Of a DNA stretch of 64,000 bases, positions 35,407 to 44,211 are shown in pieces (the stretch's first letter is position 1; every line of letters starts with the position of its first letter). Source of the stretch: Alkalihalobacterium sp048323755 (GTDB taxonomy: Bacteria; Bacillota; Bacilli; Bacillales; Bacillaceae_F). Below the pieces are notes generated by a model, which was not told the origin of the DNA, searched no databases, and saw nothing but the letters and a program-made list of their open reading frames with translations. Position numbers and translations under genes: made by a program. The stretch spans positions 124,001 to 188,000 of the forward strand of contig NZ_JBLWFS010000007.1 of assembly GCF_048323755.1 (NCBI RefSeq), read 5' to 3'.

Positions 35407-35620
35407 AGTAGCAGTTACCTTAAGAATAAGTTTCATGAGTACTAGGTAATGGTACTTTTCACACTTTTGGGTGATGCTTACTAATTATTGTTCAGCTAAT
35501 ATTAGGTTTAGGTTCAGAAGGGGAACTTCCATCACTTATTTTCTGAATATTATATTATTTATATTGTTATAAAAGTTAAGCGCTTACAAAATATTCAAGG
35601 CTTGAAAGGGGAATTTACTC

Positions 35621-37138
35621 ATGTTTATTGCAGAGCAATTAAAAGAGATGGTAGAACGTCAACCAAATGCGATCATTTCATCATACTTAGGAAGAGAAAC
35701 TACTTATCAGCAATTTTATAAACAAGCAGAGAGACTTGCAGGGTATTTTAAGGAACTAGGATATGGTAAGGACGATATTGTTGCGCTAGTCCTACCTAAC
35801 TCGGATTATTTTTTGACTTCGTATTATGCGTGTCAGATTGGAGGATTTGCAGTATTACCAATCAATACCAAACTGGCTCCAAGGGAAATCGAATATATCT
35901 TAAACCATTCAGAAGCTAAAGGAATTATATATGATCAACGATTTGAAGAGACTGTTCATGAAATTTTACCTAACTTACCAGCAATAAAAGGTATTCTTAC
36001 AACAGGTTACGAAAACACATCAAATCGTTTAGAGGACATCATTAATGGACGAGATCGACAAGTCGGTGAGGTATCGCGAGAAGATGATGATACTTCTGTA
36101 ATCTTTTACACATCTGGTACAACTGGCAGACCAAAAGGTGTAATGTTAACGAACAGAAATGTCCTATCTATTGCCCAAATCCATAAGGAATCGATGGAAA
36201 TAACGAATAAGGACCGAATGCAAATTGTTGCCCCGCTTTTCCATTGTGCTGCAGCTCATGTGTTTTCAATACCAACGATATATGCTGGAGGAGCTGTTGT
36301 CATTGAAGAAGGGTTTTCTCCAGAACAAACGATAAAAACGATGGAGAAAGAAAACATTACGATATTCTTTGGTGTTCCAGCAATGTACAGTATTCTCTTA
36401 ACAACACCGAGTTTACAAGAATCATCATTTCCAAATTTACGACTTCTCACTTATGGTGCAGCCCCTATGCCGTACGAATTAATTAAACGAGTAAAGGATA
36501 TTTTTCCAAAGGTTCAAGTACAAAACATTTATGGACAAACGGAAAACTCTCCAGGTGCTACTACATTAAAAGATCAACATGCTTTAACTAAAGTAGGTTC
36601 AGTTGGTGAAGCATTACCACAATGTGAGGTTAGAGTTGTCGATGAAACAGGAGAAGATTTACCTGTTGGAAAAGTTGGTGAAATCATTGTAAAAGGTCCA
36701 CATGTAATGAAGGGTTACCTAAAGAATGAAGCCGCAACTAGAGACACAATTAAAAATGGATGGCTTTATAGCGGGGATCTTGGTCGCTTAGATGAAGATG
36801 GATTGCTTTATATCGTAGATCGAAAGAAAGATATGATCATTCGCGGTGGTGAAAATATATACCCTGTCGAAATTGAGGAAGTTCTATATGAAATTCCTGA
36901 AATTTTAGAGGCAGCTATTATCGGAGTACCACATCAAGTTCTAGGTGAAGTTCCTAAAGCCTACGTAGCAACGAAAAAAGGTATGCAAATAGATGAAACT
37001 ACCATTTTACAATATTGTCAAAATCGATTAGCTAAATATAAAGTGCCTCAAGAGATTGAATTTGTTGAAGAGCTTCCTAGAAATGCTAGTGGAAAAGTAT
37101 TGAAAACAGAATTAAGAAGTTCCACAGAAGCAATTTAA
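35621..37138 (+). CDS. AMP-dependent acyl-CoA ligase of the TRAP island
   Basis: It activates the imported acid to acyl-CoA. The 505-residue protein has P-loop FYTSGTTGRPKGVML, YGQTENSPG, LYSGDLGRLDEDG, VDRKKDMIIRGGENIYPVEIEE and catalytic Lys in NASGKVLK. It is a paralogue of the ligase at 26.8 kb. ATG follows GAAAGGGGAATTT. It sits between TetR and the TRAP transporter genes with a 214-nt gap upstream that may hold its promoter. Substrate unknown. Confidence 0.92.
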   Translation: MFIAEQLKEMVERQPNAIISSYLGRETTYQQFYKQAERLAGYFKELGYGKDDIVALVLPNSDYFLTSYYACQIGGFAVLPINTKLAPREIEYILNHSEAKGIIYDQRFEETVHEILPNLPAIKGILTTGYENTSNRLEDIINGRDRQVGEVSREDDDTSVIFYTSGTTGRPKGVMLTNRNVLSIAQIHKESMEITNKDRMQIVAPLFHCAAAHVFSIPTIYAGGAVVIEEGFSPEQTIKTMEKENITIFFGVPAMYSILLTTPSLQESSFPNLRLLTYGAAPMPYELIKRVKDIFPKVQVQNIYGQTENSPGATTLKDQHALTKVGSVGEALPQCEVRVVDETGEDLPVGKVGEIIVKGPHVMKGYLKNEAATRDTIKNGWLYSGDLGRLDEDGLLYIVDRKKDMIIRGGENIYPVEIEEVLYEIPEILEAAIIGVPHQVLGEVPKAYVATKKGMQIDETTILQYCQNRLAKYKVPQEIEFVEELPRNASGKVLKTELRSSTEAI

Positions 37139-37207
37139 TTATAGGTTGCTAGTTTAATAAAAATGAAACGATGAAGTTGTAATTAAAAACATATGGGGGG
37201 TTTAAAC

Positions 37208-38386
37208 ATGAAAAAAATGAAAAGAATGAAAAAACTGATGAAACCAATCGTTGGTGCTGCAGTCGCAGCAACAATGGCATTAGGACTTGTTGCGTGTGGA
37301 GGAAGTAATGAAGGTGCATCGGCTCCGTCAGAAAGTAATGATGGTGGCGAAACCGAGGCTATTGAAGAAATGCGACTAAGAGCTTCTTCTGGAGTTACAG
37401 CTAAACACTTTTGGGATCGCGGGTTTTTCACACCTTTAATGGAACGAATTGATAGTGAAACAAATGGTGCAATTAGCTTTGAAGCATTTACTTCAGGAGA
37501 ACTTGTTCCTTTAGGTACGGAATTTGATGCTCTTCGTCAAGGAACAATCGACATTGCGTTAACATTCATGGCACCTTATGATCCTCAACGTTTTCCATAT
37601 TCAGAGGTTACAATGCTCCCATTGCTTGAATCAGATGCTGTAATTGCCTCGACAGCAATGCAAAATATGATGAAGAGCGATCGTGAATTAAAAGATGGCA
37701 AAACTTATTATGAGATAGAGTTTGCTGATAAAGGTTTAGTTGCTTTTGCTAATCCATTAACAGAGCCATATGTTTTAGGAACGACAAGACAAAAGATCGA
37801 AAGTGTATCTGATTTTTCAGAAGCGATTCGACTTAGAACAGCTTCGCGTGTACATGAGATCTTAGCTGATAATTTAGGCATCACAGCAATTTCAATGCCA
37901 ATTACTGATGCTTATGATGCCTTAAGCCGAAACGCATTAGACGGATTTTTCTACAATATTCCAGACTGGAAAGCATTTGGTTTTGATGAATTAATTAAAC
38001 ATGCAGTAGAAGGAGCTAACTTTGGCCACTTTGTTGGTCATACTGCAATGACACAAGAAACTTGGGATAAATTACCTGTTGAAGTTCAAGAAAAATTTAA
38101 GGCAGCAGCAGATGAAATTATCTTTGATGGTGCAAGTTTAACGAGGGATGAAACTGAAGAGAATAGAGACTCTACAATGGAAAAAGGTGGAGAATTCACA
38201 CACCTTAATGATCTCGATCCAGAATTAAGAGAGTTTATTAGTCAAGCTATCGTTGACACTTGGGTTGAATGGATTGAGAACTTAGAAGGTCAAGGTCATG
38301 CAGGTAAAGAAATGGCTCTTCTATGGAGAGATATGATCGTAGAAGCAGGTGGGGTTTTACCGCAAGAAATCATGGATATGGAGTAA
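37208..38386 (+). CDS. TRAP transporter substrate-binding protein DctP
   Basis: Extracellular receptor of a tripartite ATP-independent transporter. ATG at 37208 follows TGGGGGGTTTAAAC. The signal peptide ends in a lipobox (LGLVAC, Cys30), typical for anchored binding proteins of Gram-positives. The 392-residue protein has the DctP signatures SGELVPLGTEFDALRQGTID and IRLRTASRVHEILADNLG with the conserved Arg that binds a carboxylate. The ligand is therefore an acid, but which one cannot be told. Confidence 0.92.
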   Translation: MKKMKRMKKLMKPIVGAAVAATMALGLVACGGSNEGASAPSESNDGGETEAIEEMRLRASSGVTAKHFWDRGFFTPLMERIDSETNGAISFEAFTSGELVPLGTEFDALRQGTIDIALTFMAPYDPQRFPYSEVTMLPLLESDAVIASTAMQNMMKSDRELKDGKTYYEIEFADKGLVAFANPLTEPYVLGTTRQKIESVSDFSEAIRLRTASRVHEILADNLGITAISMPITDAYDALSRNALDGFFYNIPDWKAFGFDELIKHAVEGANFGHFVGHTAMTQETWDKLPVEVQEKFKAAADEIIFDGASLTRDETEENRDSTMEKGGEFTHLNDLDPELREFISQAIVDTWVEWIENLEGQGHAGKEMALLWRDMIVEAGGVLPQEIMDME

Positions 38387-38394
38387 TTTTAAAG

Positions 38395-38425
38395 TGATAG
38401 GGAGCTGATTTTCAGCTCCCTATCA
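38395..38425 (+). terminator. Hairpin between dctP and dctM
   Basis: TGATAGGGAGCTGA (38395-38408) pairs perfectly with TCAGCTCCCTATCA (38412-38425). The tail is TTAAAATTTAAT, not a strong T-run, so it probably acts as partial terminator or 3'-end stabiliser giving more binding protein than permease. Confidence 0.75.
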
Positions 38426-38468
38426 TTAAAATTTAATATCAGTATTTATACGATGGTGAGGTGAAGGA

Positions 38469-39779
38469 ATGGTCGAAAATATTGCAATTATTGTTGTTGT
38501 TATCGTGTTTTTATTTTTGCTACTAACAGGGCAATACATTAGTTCTCTACTTTTAACATCAGGAATTCTAGGTATTTATATTTTGGGAGGAATGCCCTTA
38601 CTTAATGGATTTTTACAAAGCGAACCATACAATCGTACTGCAAGCTATGCTTTGACGACTATTCCTCTTTACATTTTAATGGCGCAGTTCATTATGCAAG
38701 CGGGAATTGTCAAAGATTTTTATAATCTCGTATTTAAGCTTTCAAAAGGGAAAACGAGTTTACTAGGTGTATTAACGGTATTTTTAGGAGGAATTCTAGG
38801 TGCTGTTTCTGGCTCCGGTACAGCAACAGCGGCATCGCTAGGTCAAGTTGCCGTTCCAGAGTTAAAAAGGAGAGGGTACCCAGACGGACTTGCTGGTGCA
38901 TTAGCAGCTGCGTCTGGATCGCTTTCAGCGATTATACCTCCAAGCGTAATTTTAATTATTTACGGAGTAACAGTTCAGATTTCTATTGGTCAATTGTTTG
39001 TTGCAGCCTTTATTCCAGGTATCCTTATGATGGTGGTGTTTTCCGCAGTTACTATCGTCTATCTCAAGGTATACCAAGGCAAAATGGTGATGCCTGCACC
39101 AGAGGTTGATGATCATGACACGCCGATCAGTCGCTATATTATCATTTTAATAGCTGGAGCCTTAATCATACTTTCAATTTTTGGTGGAATTTATACAGGG
39201 AAGTTTACTCCAACAGAAGCAGGTGCAGTAGGTGCATTTATTAGTTTAATCGTAGCGCTAGTGTTAGGAAAAGTGAATAAAAATTTCATTGCAAGTTCTC
39301 TTATTGAGACAACAAAAGTTACAGTTATGGCGATGCTAATAGTGATTGGAGCTTCTCTATTTGGCCGATTTATTTCATTGTCACTTCTTCCGAGAAAAAT
39401 TATTGAGATGCTTGGACCTTTAATGGATTATCCTGTTATATTACTAATGATTATCATGATAATCTACTTCTTCTTATTTATGTTTATTGAGGGAGTTGCA
39501 GTTATTTTAATGACGGTACCTGTTCTGTTGCCAATATTAACGGCAGCGAATATTGATCTAATTTGGTTTGGTATATTAGTATCTGTTATCTGTACGTTAG
39601 GCCTTATTACACCGCCTGTTGGAATAAGTGTTTATGCAGTAGGAGGCGTAACCAAAATCCCAATCGAGAAACTTTTCAGAACGTCATTAGTATTTGCGGT
39701 TGTTGCTGCTGTTGTAGTCGGTGGGTTATTGATTGCCTTCCCGCAATTAGCAACGTGGCTACCACAAACAATGAGGTGA
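38469..39779 (+). CDS. TRAP transporter large permease DctM
   Basis: Twelve-helix membrane subunit that couples solute uptake to a Na+ or H+ gradient. The 436-residue protein has the DctM hallmarks PLYILMAQFIMQAGI, GGILGAVSGSGTATAASLG, IIPPSVILIIYG and GKFTPTEAGAVGA, and LITPPVGISVYAVGG in the second half. ATG follows TGAGGTGAAGGA. The order binding protein-M-Q here is less usual than P-Q-M. In a probable alkaliphile Na+ coupling is likely (inference). Confidence 0.94.
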   Translation: MVENIAIIVVVIVFLFLLLTGQYISSLLLTSGILGIYILGGMPLLNGFLQSEPYNRTASYALTTIPLYILMAQFIMQAGIVKDFYNLVFKLSKGKTSLLGVLTVFLGGILGAVSGSGTATAASLGQVAVPELKRRGYPDGLAGALAAASGSLSAIIPPSVILIIYGVTVQISIGQLFVAAFIPGILMMVVFSAVTIVYLKVYQGKMVMPAPEVDDHDTPISRYIIILIAGALIILSIFGGIYTGKFTPTEAGAVGAFISLIVALVLGKVNKNFIASSLIETTKVTVMAMLIVIGASLFGRFISLSLLPRKIIEMLGPLMDYPVILLMIIMIIYFFLFMFIEGVAVILMTVPVLLPILTAANIDLIWFGILVSVICTLGLITPPVGISVYAVGGVTKIPIEKLFRTSLVFAVVAAVVVGGLLIAFPQLATWLPQTMR

Positions 39780-39816
39780 AAATCTATACTTTACAATTAG
39801 AAAGTAGGTGATAGAG

Positions 39817-40329
39817 ATGAACGGAACTTTTGATAAAATTATATATATTAACGAAAAATTAAAGTTAATCGGTGTATTTATAGGAGGTTTAGCAGCAGTA
39901 TTCATGATGCTAATTATTGTTGCTGATGTATTTATGCGAAATATCTTTACTTCTCCCATTTCTGGTACCTATGAAATTGTACAGTACTTCTTAATGCCCT
40001 TGGCGATTTTTCCTGCACTAGCATATACGTATAGTTCAGGCGTCTTACCTAGGTTGGGTGAATTAGTTGAAAAAGCACCGAATGGTTTCAAAAAAGTATC
40101 GACTTGGATCATTATTATTATTGAGATTACTATTTTTACATTATTAACAATATATGGGTGGAAATTTGCAATGGCAGGTGTTGGTGATCAAATGGCTATT
40201 GCTGTCGGGGGGAAGTTAACACCCGTTTATCCAGTCTACTTTTTAATACCTATTGGTTTTGGGTTAATAGTAATAGAAGTACTTCTATCAGCTATCAAAC
40301 CGCTAATTAAAAACAAGAGCACCACCTAG
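39817..40329 (+). CDS. TRAP transporter small permease DctQ
   Basis: Four-helix membrane subunit that partners DctM. ATG at 39817 follows AGGTGATAG; an upstream GTG in frame overlaps that ribosome site and is rejected. The 170-residue protein has hydrophobic segments near residues 17-40, 50-70, 90-115 and 130-155 and the DctQ-type VADVFMRNIFTSPISGTYEIVQY pattern (shown as VADVFMRN and GTYEIVQY). It lies 37 nt after dctM. Confidence 0.9.
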   Translation: MNGTFDKIIYINEKLKLIGVFIGGLAAVFMMLIIVADVFMRNIFTSPISGTYEIVQYFLMPLAIFPALAYTYSSGVLPRLGELVEKAPNGFKKVSTWIIIIIEITIFTLLTIYGWKFAMAGVGDQMAIAVGGKLTPVYPVYFLIPIGFGLIVIEVLLSAIKPLIKNKSTT

Positions 40330-40443
40330 ACAATATTTAAAATTTTGGTAGGATTTTTTCGGGGCGTTATAGAAATTAGTATATGGAATAAAGAGAATTA
40401 TTTATATTTTTAATTACTTATTACATCGTTTGGAGGACATAAT

Positions 40444-41631
40444 ATGAACAATATTTACATTTTAGGTGGAGCACGAACAGCATTTACAGCTTTCGGAGGT
40501 TCTTTTCAATCTGTTAACGCTACTGAATTAGGAACAGTAACTGCGCAAGAGGCTTTAAAACGTGCAGAAGTGGAAGGTAAAGATATTGATCAAGTGGTTT
40601 TTGGAAATGTAATTCACAGTTCGACGAATGCGGCTTATTTAGCCCGCCATATTGCTTTGAAGGCAGATGTGCCAATTGAAACACCTGCATTAACAGTAAA
40701 TCGTCTTTGTGGATCTGGTATGCAATCGGTCATTTCAGCTGCCCAAAGCATCCGTTTAGGTGAGTCTAACTTAGCCTTAGTTGGTGGAGCTGAAAATATG
40801 ACAATGTCTCCTCACTCTAATTTTACAAGTCGCTTCTCAGGTGTAAAATACGGAAGCTTCCAGTTTGAAGATATGTTATTAAATACACTTACTGATCAGT
40901 ATACTGGGATTGGTATGGGAATAACAGCTGAAAATCTAGCAGATAAATACGAGATTTCTAGAGAAGAACAAGATGAATTTGCTTTACTCAGCCAACAAAG
41001 AGCGACAGAAGCGATCCAATCGGGCATCTTTGCCGAAGAAATAACAGCTGTAGAAGTTCCTTCAAGAGGTGGAAGCAAACAAATCATAGAAGATGAGCAT
41101 GTAAAAAAAGATATGACATATGAAAAGCTTGCATCATTAAAGCCATCTTTTAAAAAGGATGGTACGGTGACTGCCGGTAATGCAAGCGGAATTAATGACG
41201 GTGCAGCTTCTTTAATTTTATCGAGTGAGTCAGAAGTGAAAAAACGTAATCAAAAACCGTTAGCTAAAATAGTTTCCTGGGGAATAGCAGGCGTTGATCC
41301 AAGTATTATGGGGATTGGTCCAGTTCCAGCAATACAACAAGCACTACAACGTGCTGAACTGACTCTTGACCAAATGGATCGAATTGAAATAAATGAAGCT
41401 TTCGCAGCTCAATATTTAGCCGTTGAAAAAGAATTAGGACTTGATCGTAATAAAACAAATGTACACGGTGGAGCAATAGCACTCGGGCATCCAGTCGGTG
41501 CAAGTGGATCACGTATCGTATTGTCACTTGCTAATGAATTAAGAAGAAATGGTCTTAGATATGGGGTTGCCAGTCTTTGTATTGGCGGCGGCCAAGGTAT
41601 TGCCGTTGTTATTGAAAATGAAAATGTATAA
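40444..41631 (+). CDS. Thiolase (acetyl-CoA C-acyltransferase)
   Basis: Thiolytic cleavage of a 3-ketoacyl-CoA, or the reverse condensation. The 395-residue protein has the active-site Cys in NRLCGSGMQSV, the His in GHPVGASGSR and the second Cys in LCIGGGQG, with NEAFAAQ. ATG follows TTGGAGGACATA. It is last in the TRAP/ligase/dehydrogenase set; enoyl-CoA hydratase and 3-hydroxyacyl-CoA dehydrogenase are missing locally, so the pathway needs enzymes encoded elsewhere. Confidence 0.94.
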   Translation: MNNIYILGGARTAFTAFGGSFQSVNATELGTVTAQEALKRAEVEGKDIDQVVFGNVIHSSTNAAYLARHIALKADVPIETPALTVNRLCGSGMQSVISAAQSIRLGESNLALVGGAENMTMSPHSNFTSRFSGVKYGSFQFEDMLLNTLTDQYTGIGMGITAENLADKYEISREEQDEFALLSQQRATEAIQSGIFAEEITAVEVPSRGGSKQIIEDEHVKKDMTYEKLASLKPSFKKDGTVTAGNASGINDGAASLILSSESEVKKRNQKPLAKIVSWGIAGVDPSIMGIGPVPAIQQALQRAELTLDQMDRIEINEAFAAQYLAVEKELGLDRNKTNVHGGAIALGHPVGASGSRIVLSLANELRRNGLRYGVASLCIGGGQGIAVVIENENV

Positions 41632-41636
41632 GTACA

Positions 41637-41667
41637 AAAAGACGTCTATTTAATAGGCGTCTTTTTT
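41637..41667 (+). terminator. Intrinsic terminator after thiolase
   Basis: AAAGACG pairs with CGTCTTT around a partly paired CTATT/AATAG loop and ends in TTTTTT. Confidence 0.85.
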
Positions 41668-41748
41668 CATGTGATGTATAAATTTTACCCTATAACACAA
41701 TCTAATTTAGTAAGTACAATAAACGTTATAAGAGAAAGGGTGTTTGAA

Positions 41749-42000
41749 TTGGATCAATCACTGGCATATTTAAGAGAAGCACTATCTAATTACATAGAGG
41801 ATCATCCAATTTGCCAAGGAGTTTACGATCGGTTAGAGAACAATAATTATTCAACTGAAGAAGAGTTTGTTGGTGGGTTAGCAGAAGAAGAAATGAAAGT
41901 ACTTGATATCATTCTAAAGCAAGAGATTAAACATGCAGAAGAGGAACAAGATGAGGAACGTACCAAACAGCTAAATGAAGTATTTGAACAACTATTTTAA
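41749..42000 (+). CDS. csgA: Sigma-G-dependent sporulation protein CsgA
   Basis: TTG at 41749, preceded by AAAGGGTG, gives an 83-residue product starting MDQSLAYLREALSNYIE. This and EEEFVGGLAEEEM, LKQEIKHAEEEQDEERTKQLNEVFEQL match the Bacillus forespore protein CsgA as I recall it (MDVTLGYLRESLSN start and similar acidic end). The frame is open further upstream to 41671 without a ribosome site. Expected to be expressed in the forespore; precise role unknown. Confidence 0.75.
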   Translation: MDQSLAYLREALSNYIEDHPICQGVYDRLENNNYSTEEEFVGGLAEEEMKVLDIILKQEIKHAEEEQDEERTKQLNEVFEQLF

Positions 42001-42050
42001 TGTCCATTAAGGAGTTCATTTGTTAAGTATAAAGACAGAATGGAGAAAAT

Positions 42051-42206
42051 ATGGAAAATAAAAACACGACTCAAAAAGATCAAATGAATGGTAAGAAAAG
42101 AAACAATGAACAAATGGAATTAAGTTCAACCGGATTTGGTTTTGTACCAAAGGCAAGTAATACTACAAGAGAAAATAAACAAAGATCAAATGATGGGGAA
42201 GATTAG
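42051..42206 (+). CDS. Hypothetical 51-residue hydrophilic protein
   Basis: ATG at 42051 follows ATGGAGAAAAT. The product (MENKNTTQKDQMNGKKRNNE start, then ELSSTGFGFVPKAS) is rich in Asn, Lys and Gln and has no hydrophobic segment, a composition seen among small spore proteins. I do not recognise the family. It lies between csgA and the tRNA-like gene. Coding evidence is modest: ribosome site and position only. Confidence 0.45.
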   Translation: MENKNTTQKDQMNGKKRNNEQMELSSTGFGFVPKASNTTRENKQRSNDGED

Positions 42207-42222
42207 AGGAAAAAAAAAGAGG

Positions 42223-42306
42223 TGGATTTGGTGGGAATCGAACCCACTAAATGCTCAGTTATTCCGTATGGAATGACTAGCCGCTCTACCATTGAGCTAC
42301 AAATCC
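42223..42306 (-). tRNA. tRNA-like gene with abnormal anticodon arm (pseudo-tRNA)
   Basis: On the minus strand the 84-nt RNA has a perfect 7-bp acceptor stem (GGATTTG/CAAATCC), a normal D-arm (GCTC-AATGGTA-GAGC) and a normal T-arm (GTGGG-TTCGATT-CCCAC) with discriminator A and no encoded CCA. The middle 35 nt cannot form a 5-bp stem with 7-nt anticodon loop. Instead it folds as one long hairpin of about 11-12 pairs (GCTAGTCATTCC against GGAATAACTGAGC, one C-A mismatch, one bulge) with a 4-nt ATAC loop. No anticodon can be assigned. B. cereus is known to carry a pseudo-tRNA, so this may be a similar type. Confidence 0.75.
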
Positions 42307-42435
42307 ATTTCTGACCCTTTAACTATATCTTGTGCTTTGTTTTCATTTATATACACAAAAAATTAATAAAGATGAAGCATAGATGTTGCTTTGACAATGA
42401 AAAATAAACCTAAGTTTAATAAGGAGTGATTTCTT

Positions 42436-42774
42436 TTGAGTAAGCAGCATAACCATGAAGACCATAGCCATCAGCATAGTATTGCATGTGGTCATACGAA
42501 AATTAGACATGCTGACCATATTGATTATGTTCATAATGGACATTTGCATCATGAAAAAGAAGGAAACTGGGTTGAATGTGCAATTCCTGTAAGTGAAGAA
42601 AATCCAGAAGAATGCAAACCGATTTCATGTGGCTGCAATCATGAAGAAGATTGTGGACATGAACTTGTACCACATGGTGATCATTTTGATTATTTAGTTA
42701 ATGGTCGTCTCCATCATGTTCATGGCGATCATTGTGATGATCACGGACCAGTTGAACTTGTACATGTGCAATAA
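42436..42774 (+). CDS. Histidine-rich, probably metal-binding protein with two repeats
   Basis: TTG start after AAGGAGTGATTTC. The 112-residue protein is very rich in His with Cys and Asp. Two similar units are visible: CGHTKIRHADHIDYVHNGHLHH (residues about 18-39) and CGHELVPHGDHFDYLVNGRLHH (about 72-93), plus CGCNHEEDC between them. Such sequences typically bind Zn2+ or Ni2+. I see no Zur box upstream, so it may store or buffer metal rather than respond to starvation. No signal peptide; cytoplasmic. Confidence 0.8.
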   Translation: MSKQHNHEDHSHQHSIACGHTKIRHADHIDYVHNGHLHHEKEGNWVECAIPVSEENPEECKPISCGCNHEEDCGHELVPHGDHFDYLVNGRLHHVHGDHCDDHGPVELVHVQ

Positions 42775-42818
42775 TGTTTAGTTATTAATGGTGTAAAATA
42801 TGTCTAGAAAGGCATGGG

Positions 42819-42851
42819 AAAAGAGACGAGGTTTTAATTCGTCTCTTTTTT
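42819..42851 (+). terminator. Intrinsic terminator
   Basis: AAAAGAGACGA pairs with TCGTCTCTTTT and continues in T-run; follows the His-rich gene. Confidence 0.88.
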
Positions 42852-42955
42852 ATGCAGATTTTCTTATTGGATGGATATAGAAAAGTTACAATGATTTTGA
42901 ATTTTAAACGTCCTTCGTGTCCTAGATAAGGTATTATAATCTATAGGAATGTATT

Positions 42956-43150
42956 TATAAAAGGCTGTTTTTGTAAACTTTGTTGCTATTGGACCGTTTT
43001 TTGAATATAAATCAGCCCTAATGGATAAATTCATTTATCCATCTGGCTGATTTATATTCAAAAGCTTCACGAAAGCGTGAAGAACCAAGCTTTCGATTGG
43101 TTAACGGTCCAATAGCTAAAAGCAACATTCTTTTAGAAAAGAGCCTTATA
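42956..43150. mobile_element. MITE-like branched palindromic element
   Basis: About 195 bp with nested inverted repeats. Ends: TATAAAAGGCT (42956-42966) against AGCCTTATA (43142-43150). Next: GCTATTGGACCGTT (42984-42997) against AACGGTCCAATAGC (43103-43116). Inside, three hairpins: TTGAATATAAATCAGCC (43001-43017) against its exact complement at 43044-43060 with an inner ATGGATAAA/TTTATCCAT; GCTTCACG/CGTGAAG at 43064-43082; AACCAA/TTGGTT at 43083-43102. No coding frame. It looks like a non-autonomous mobile repeat; a structured RNA is an alternative. Confidence 0.7.
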
Positions 43151-43226
43151 AAAAGAAACTAGCCTAAGTTCGCTATATGTGGTAGATTACTAAATTATGG
43201 TTACGTCTAATACTGGAGGAATGAAA

Positions 43227-44150
43227 ATGAATGTTCTTATATTAGGTGCAGGTGCTGTAGGTGGCTATTTTGGTGGGCGTCTAGTAGAAAGTGGCGTCGA
43301 TGTTACTTTTTTAGTTAGAGAAAAACGACAAGAGCAACTAAAACAACAGGGGCTTGTTATTAAAAGTATTCATGGAGATCTTCAACTTGAACCTAAAACG
43401 TTAGTGTCTGGTGAAGAAGATAAATCATTTGATGTTATTATATTTGCAACGAAAGCACAACATTTAGAAGAAGCCATAAAGTCTCTTGGACCTTATGTAG
43501 GACCTTCCACGACTATAATTCCATTGTTAAACGGGATTAATCACATATATCGGTTGCAAGAGGTGTTTGGAAATGACAAGGTGTTAGGTGGCTTCTGCTT
43601 TATTGAAACTACTCTAAACGAATTGGGACATGTCATACAAACGAGTAATAGTCATCAACTAATATTTGGAGAACTTAATGGACAAAGAAGTTCTCGTATC
43701 GAAATGTTACAACAGGTTTTTAGTCAAACAAAAGCATCATTTAAAGTCAGCGCAAACATCCATCAGGATATGTGGCATAAATATTTATTTATCACTGCTT
43801 TATCGGGAATTACTACACTAATGCGTTCATCCATTGGTCCTATTCTTGAGGTAGAAGGCGGAGAAGAATTAACTCTTCAGTTATTTAATGAAGTAGCTTC
43901 TATAATGAGAGCTGCTAATGCACCAATAGCAGACGATATTGTTGAAAAACAAATGAATATTATGAAAAAACAAGATTACACGATGAAGGCATCAATGTTG
44001 AGAGATATTGAGAAGGGGATAACAATAGAAGCAGATCACCTTCAAGGATATATCCTCACATTGGCTGAGCAATTTCATATAGACGTACCGTTACTTCATA
44101 TCATTTATCATCATCTAAAAGTATATGAAGTCAATATAAATAATAACTAG
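43227..44150 (+). CDS. panE: 2-dehydropantoate 2-reductase (PanE/ApbA family)
   Basis: NADPH-dependent ketopantoate reductase for pantothenate synthesis, or a related 2-ketoacid reductase. ATG at 43227 lies 7 nt after GGAGG and gives 307 residues. The Rossmann motif is ILGAGAVGGYFGGRL; ATKAQH, PLLNGINH and the catalytic Lys in MWHKYLFI are present. Family assignment is firm; many Bacillus genomes have several ApbA-like paralogues, so pantothenate synthesis is likely but not certain. Stands alone after the palindromic element. Confidence 0.85.
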   Translation: MNVLILGAGAVGGYFGGRLVESGVDVTFLVREKRQEQLKQQGLVIKSIHGDLQLEPKTLVSGEEDKSFDVIIFATKAQHLEEAIKSLGPYVGPSTTIIPLLNGINHIYRLQEVFGNDKVLGGFCFIETTLNELGHVIQTSNSHQLIFGELNGQRSSRIEMLQQVFSQTKASFKVSANIHQDMWHKYLFITALSGITTLMRSSIGPILEVEGGEELTLQLFNEVASIMRAANAPIADDIVEKQMNIMKKQDYTMKASMLRDIEKGITIEADHLQGYILTLAEQFHIDVPLLHIIYHHLKVYEVNINNN

Positions 44151-44211
44151 CTGTGTATTTAGAAAGTTGGTAGAATTAAGCAGTTTGCTGTAGTTAAAGA
44201 GGAGTAACAGA

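Noticed and set aside
42223..42306. Selenocysteine or class II tRNA
   Set aside because: D-stem is 4 bp and acceptor 7 bp, and no 5-bp anticodon stem can form from the middle segment, so neither Sec nor Ser/Leu/Tyr architecture fits.
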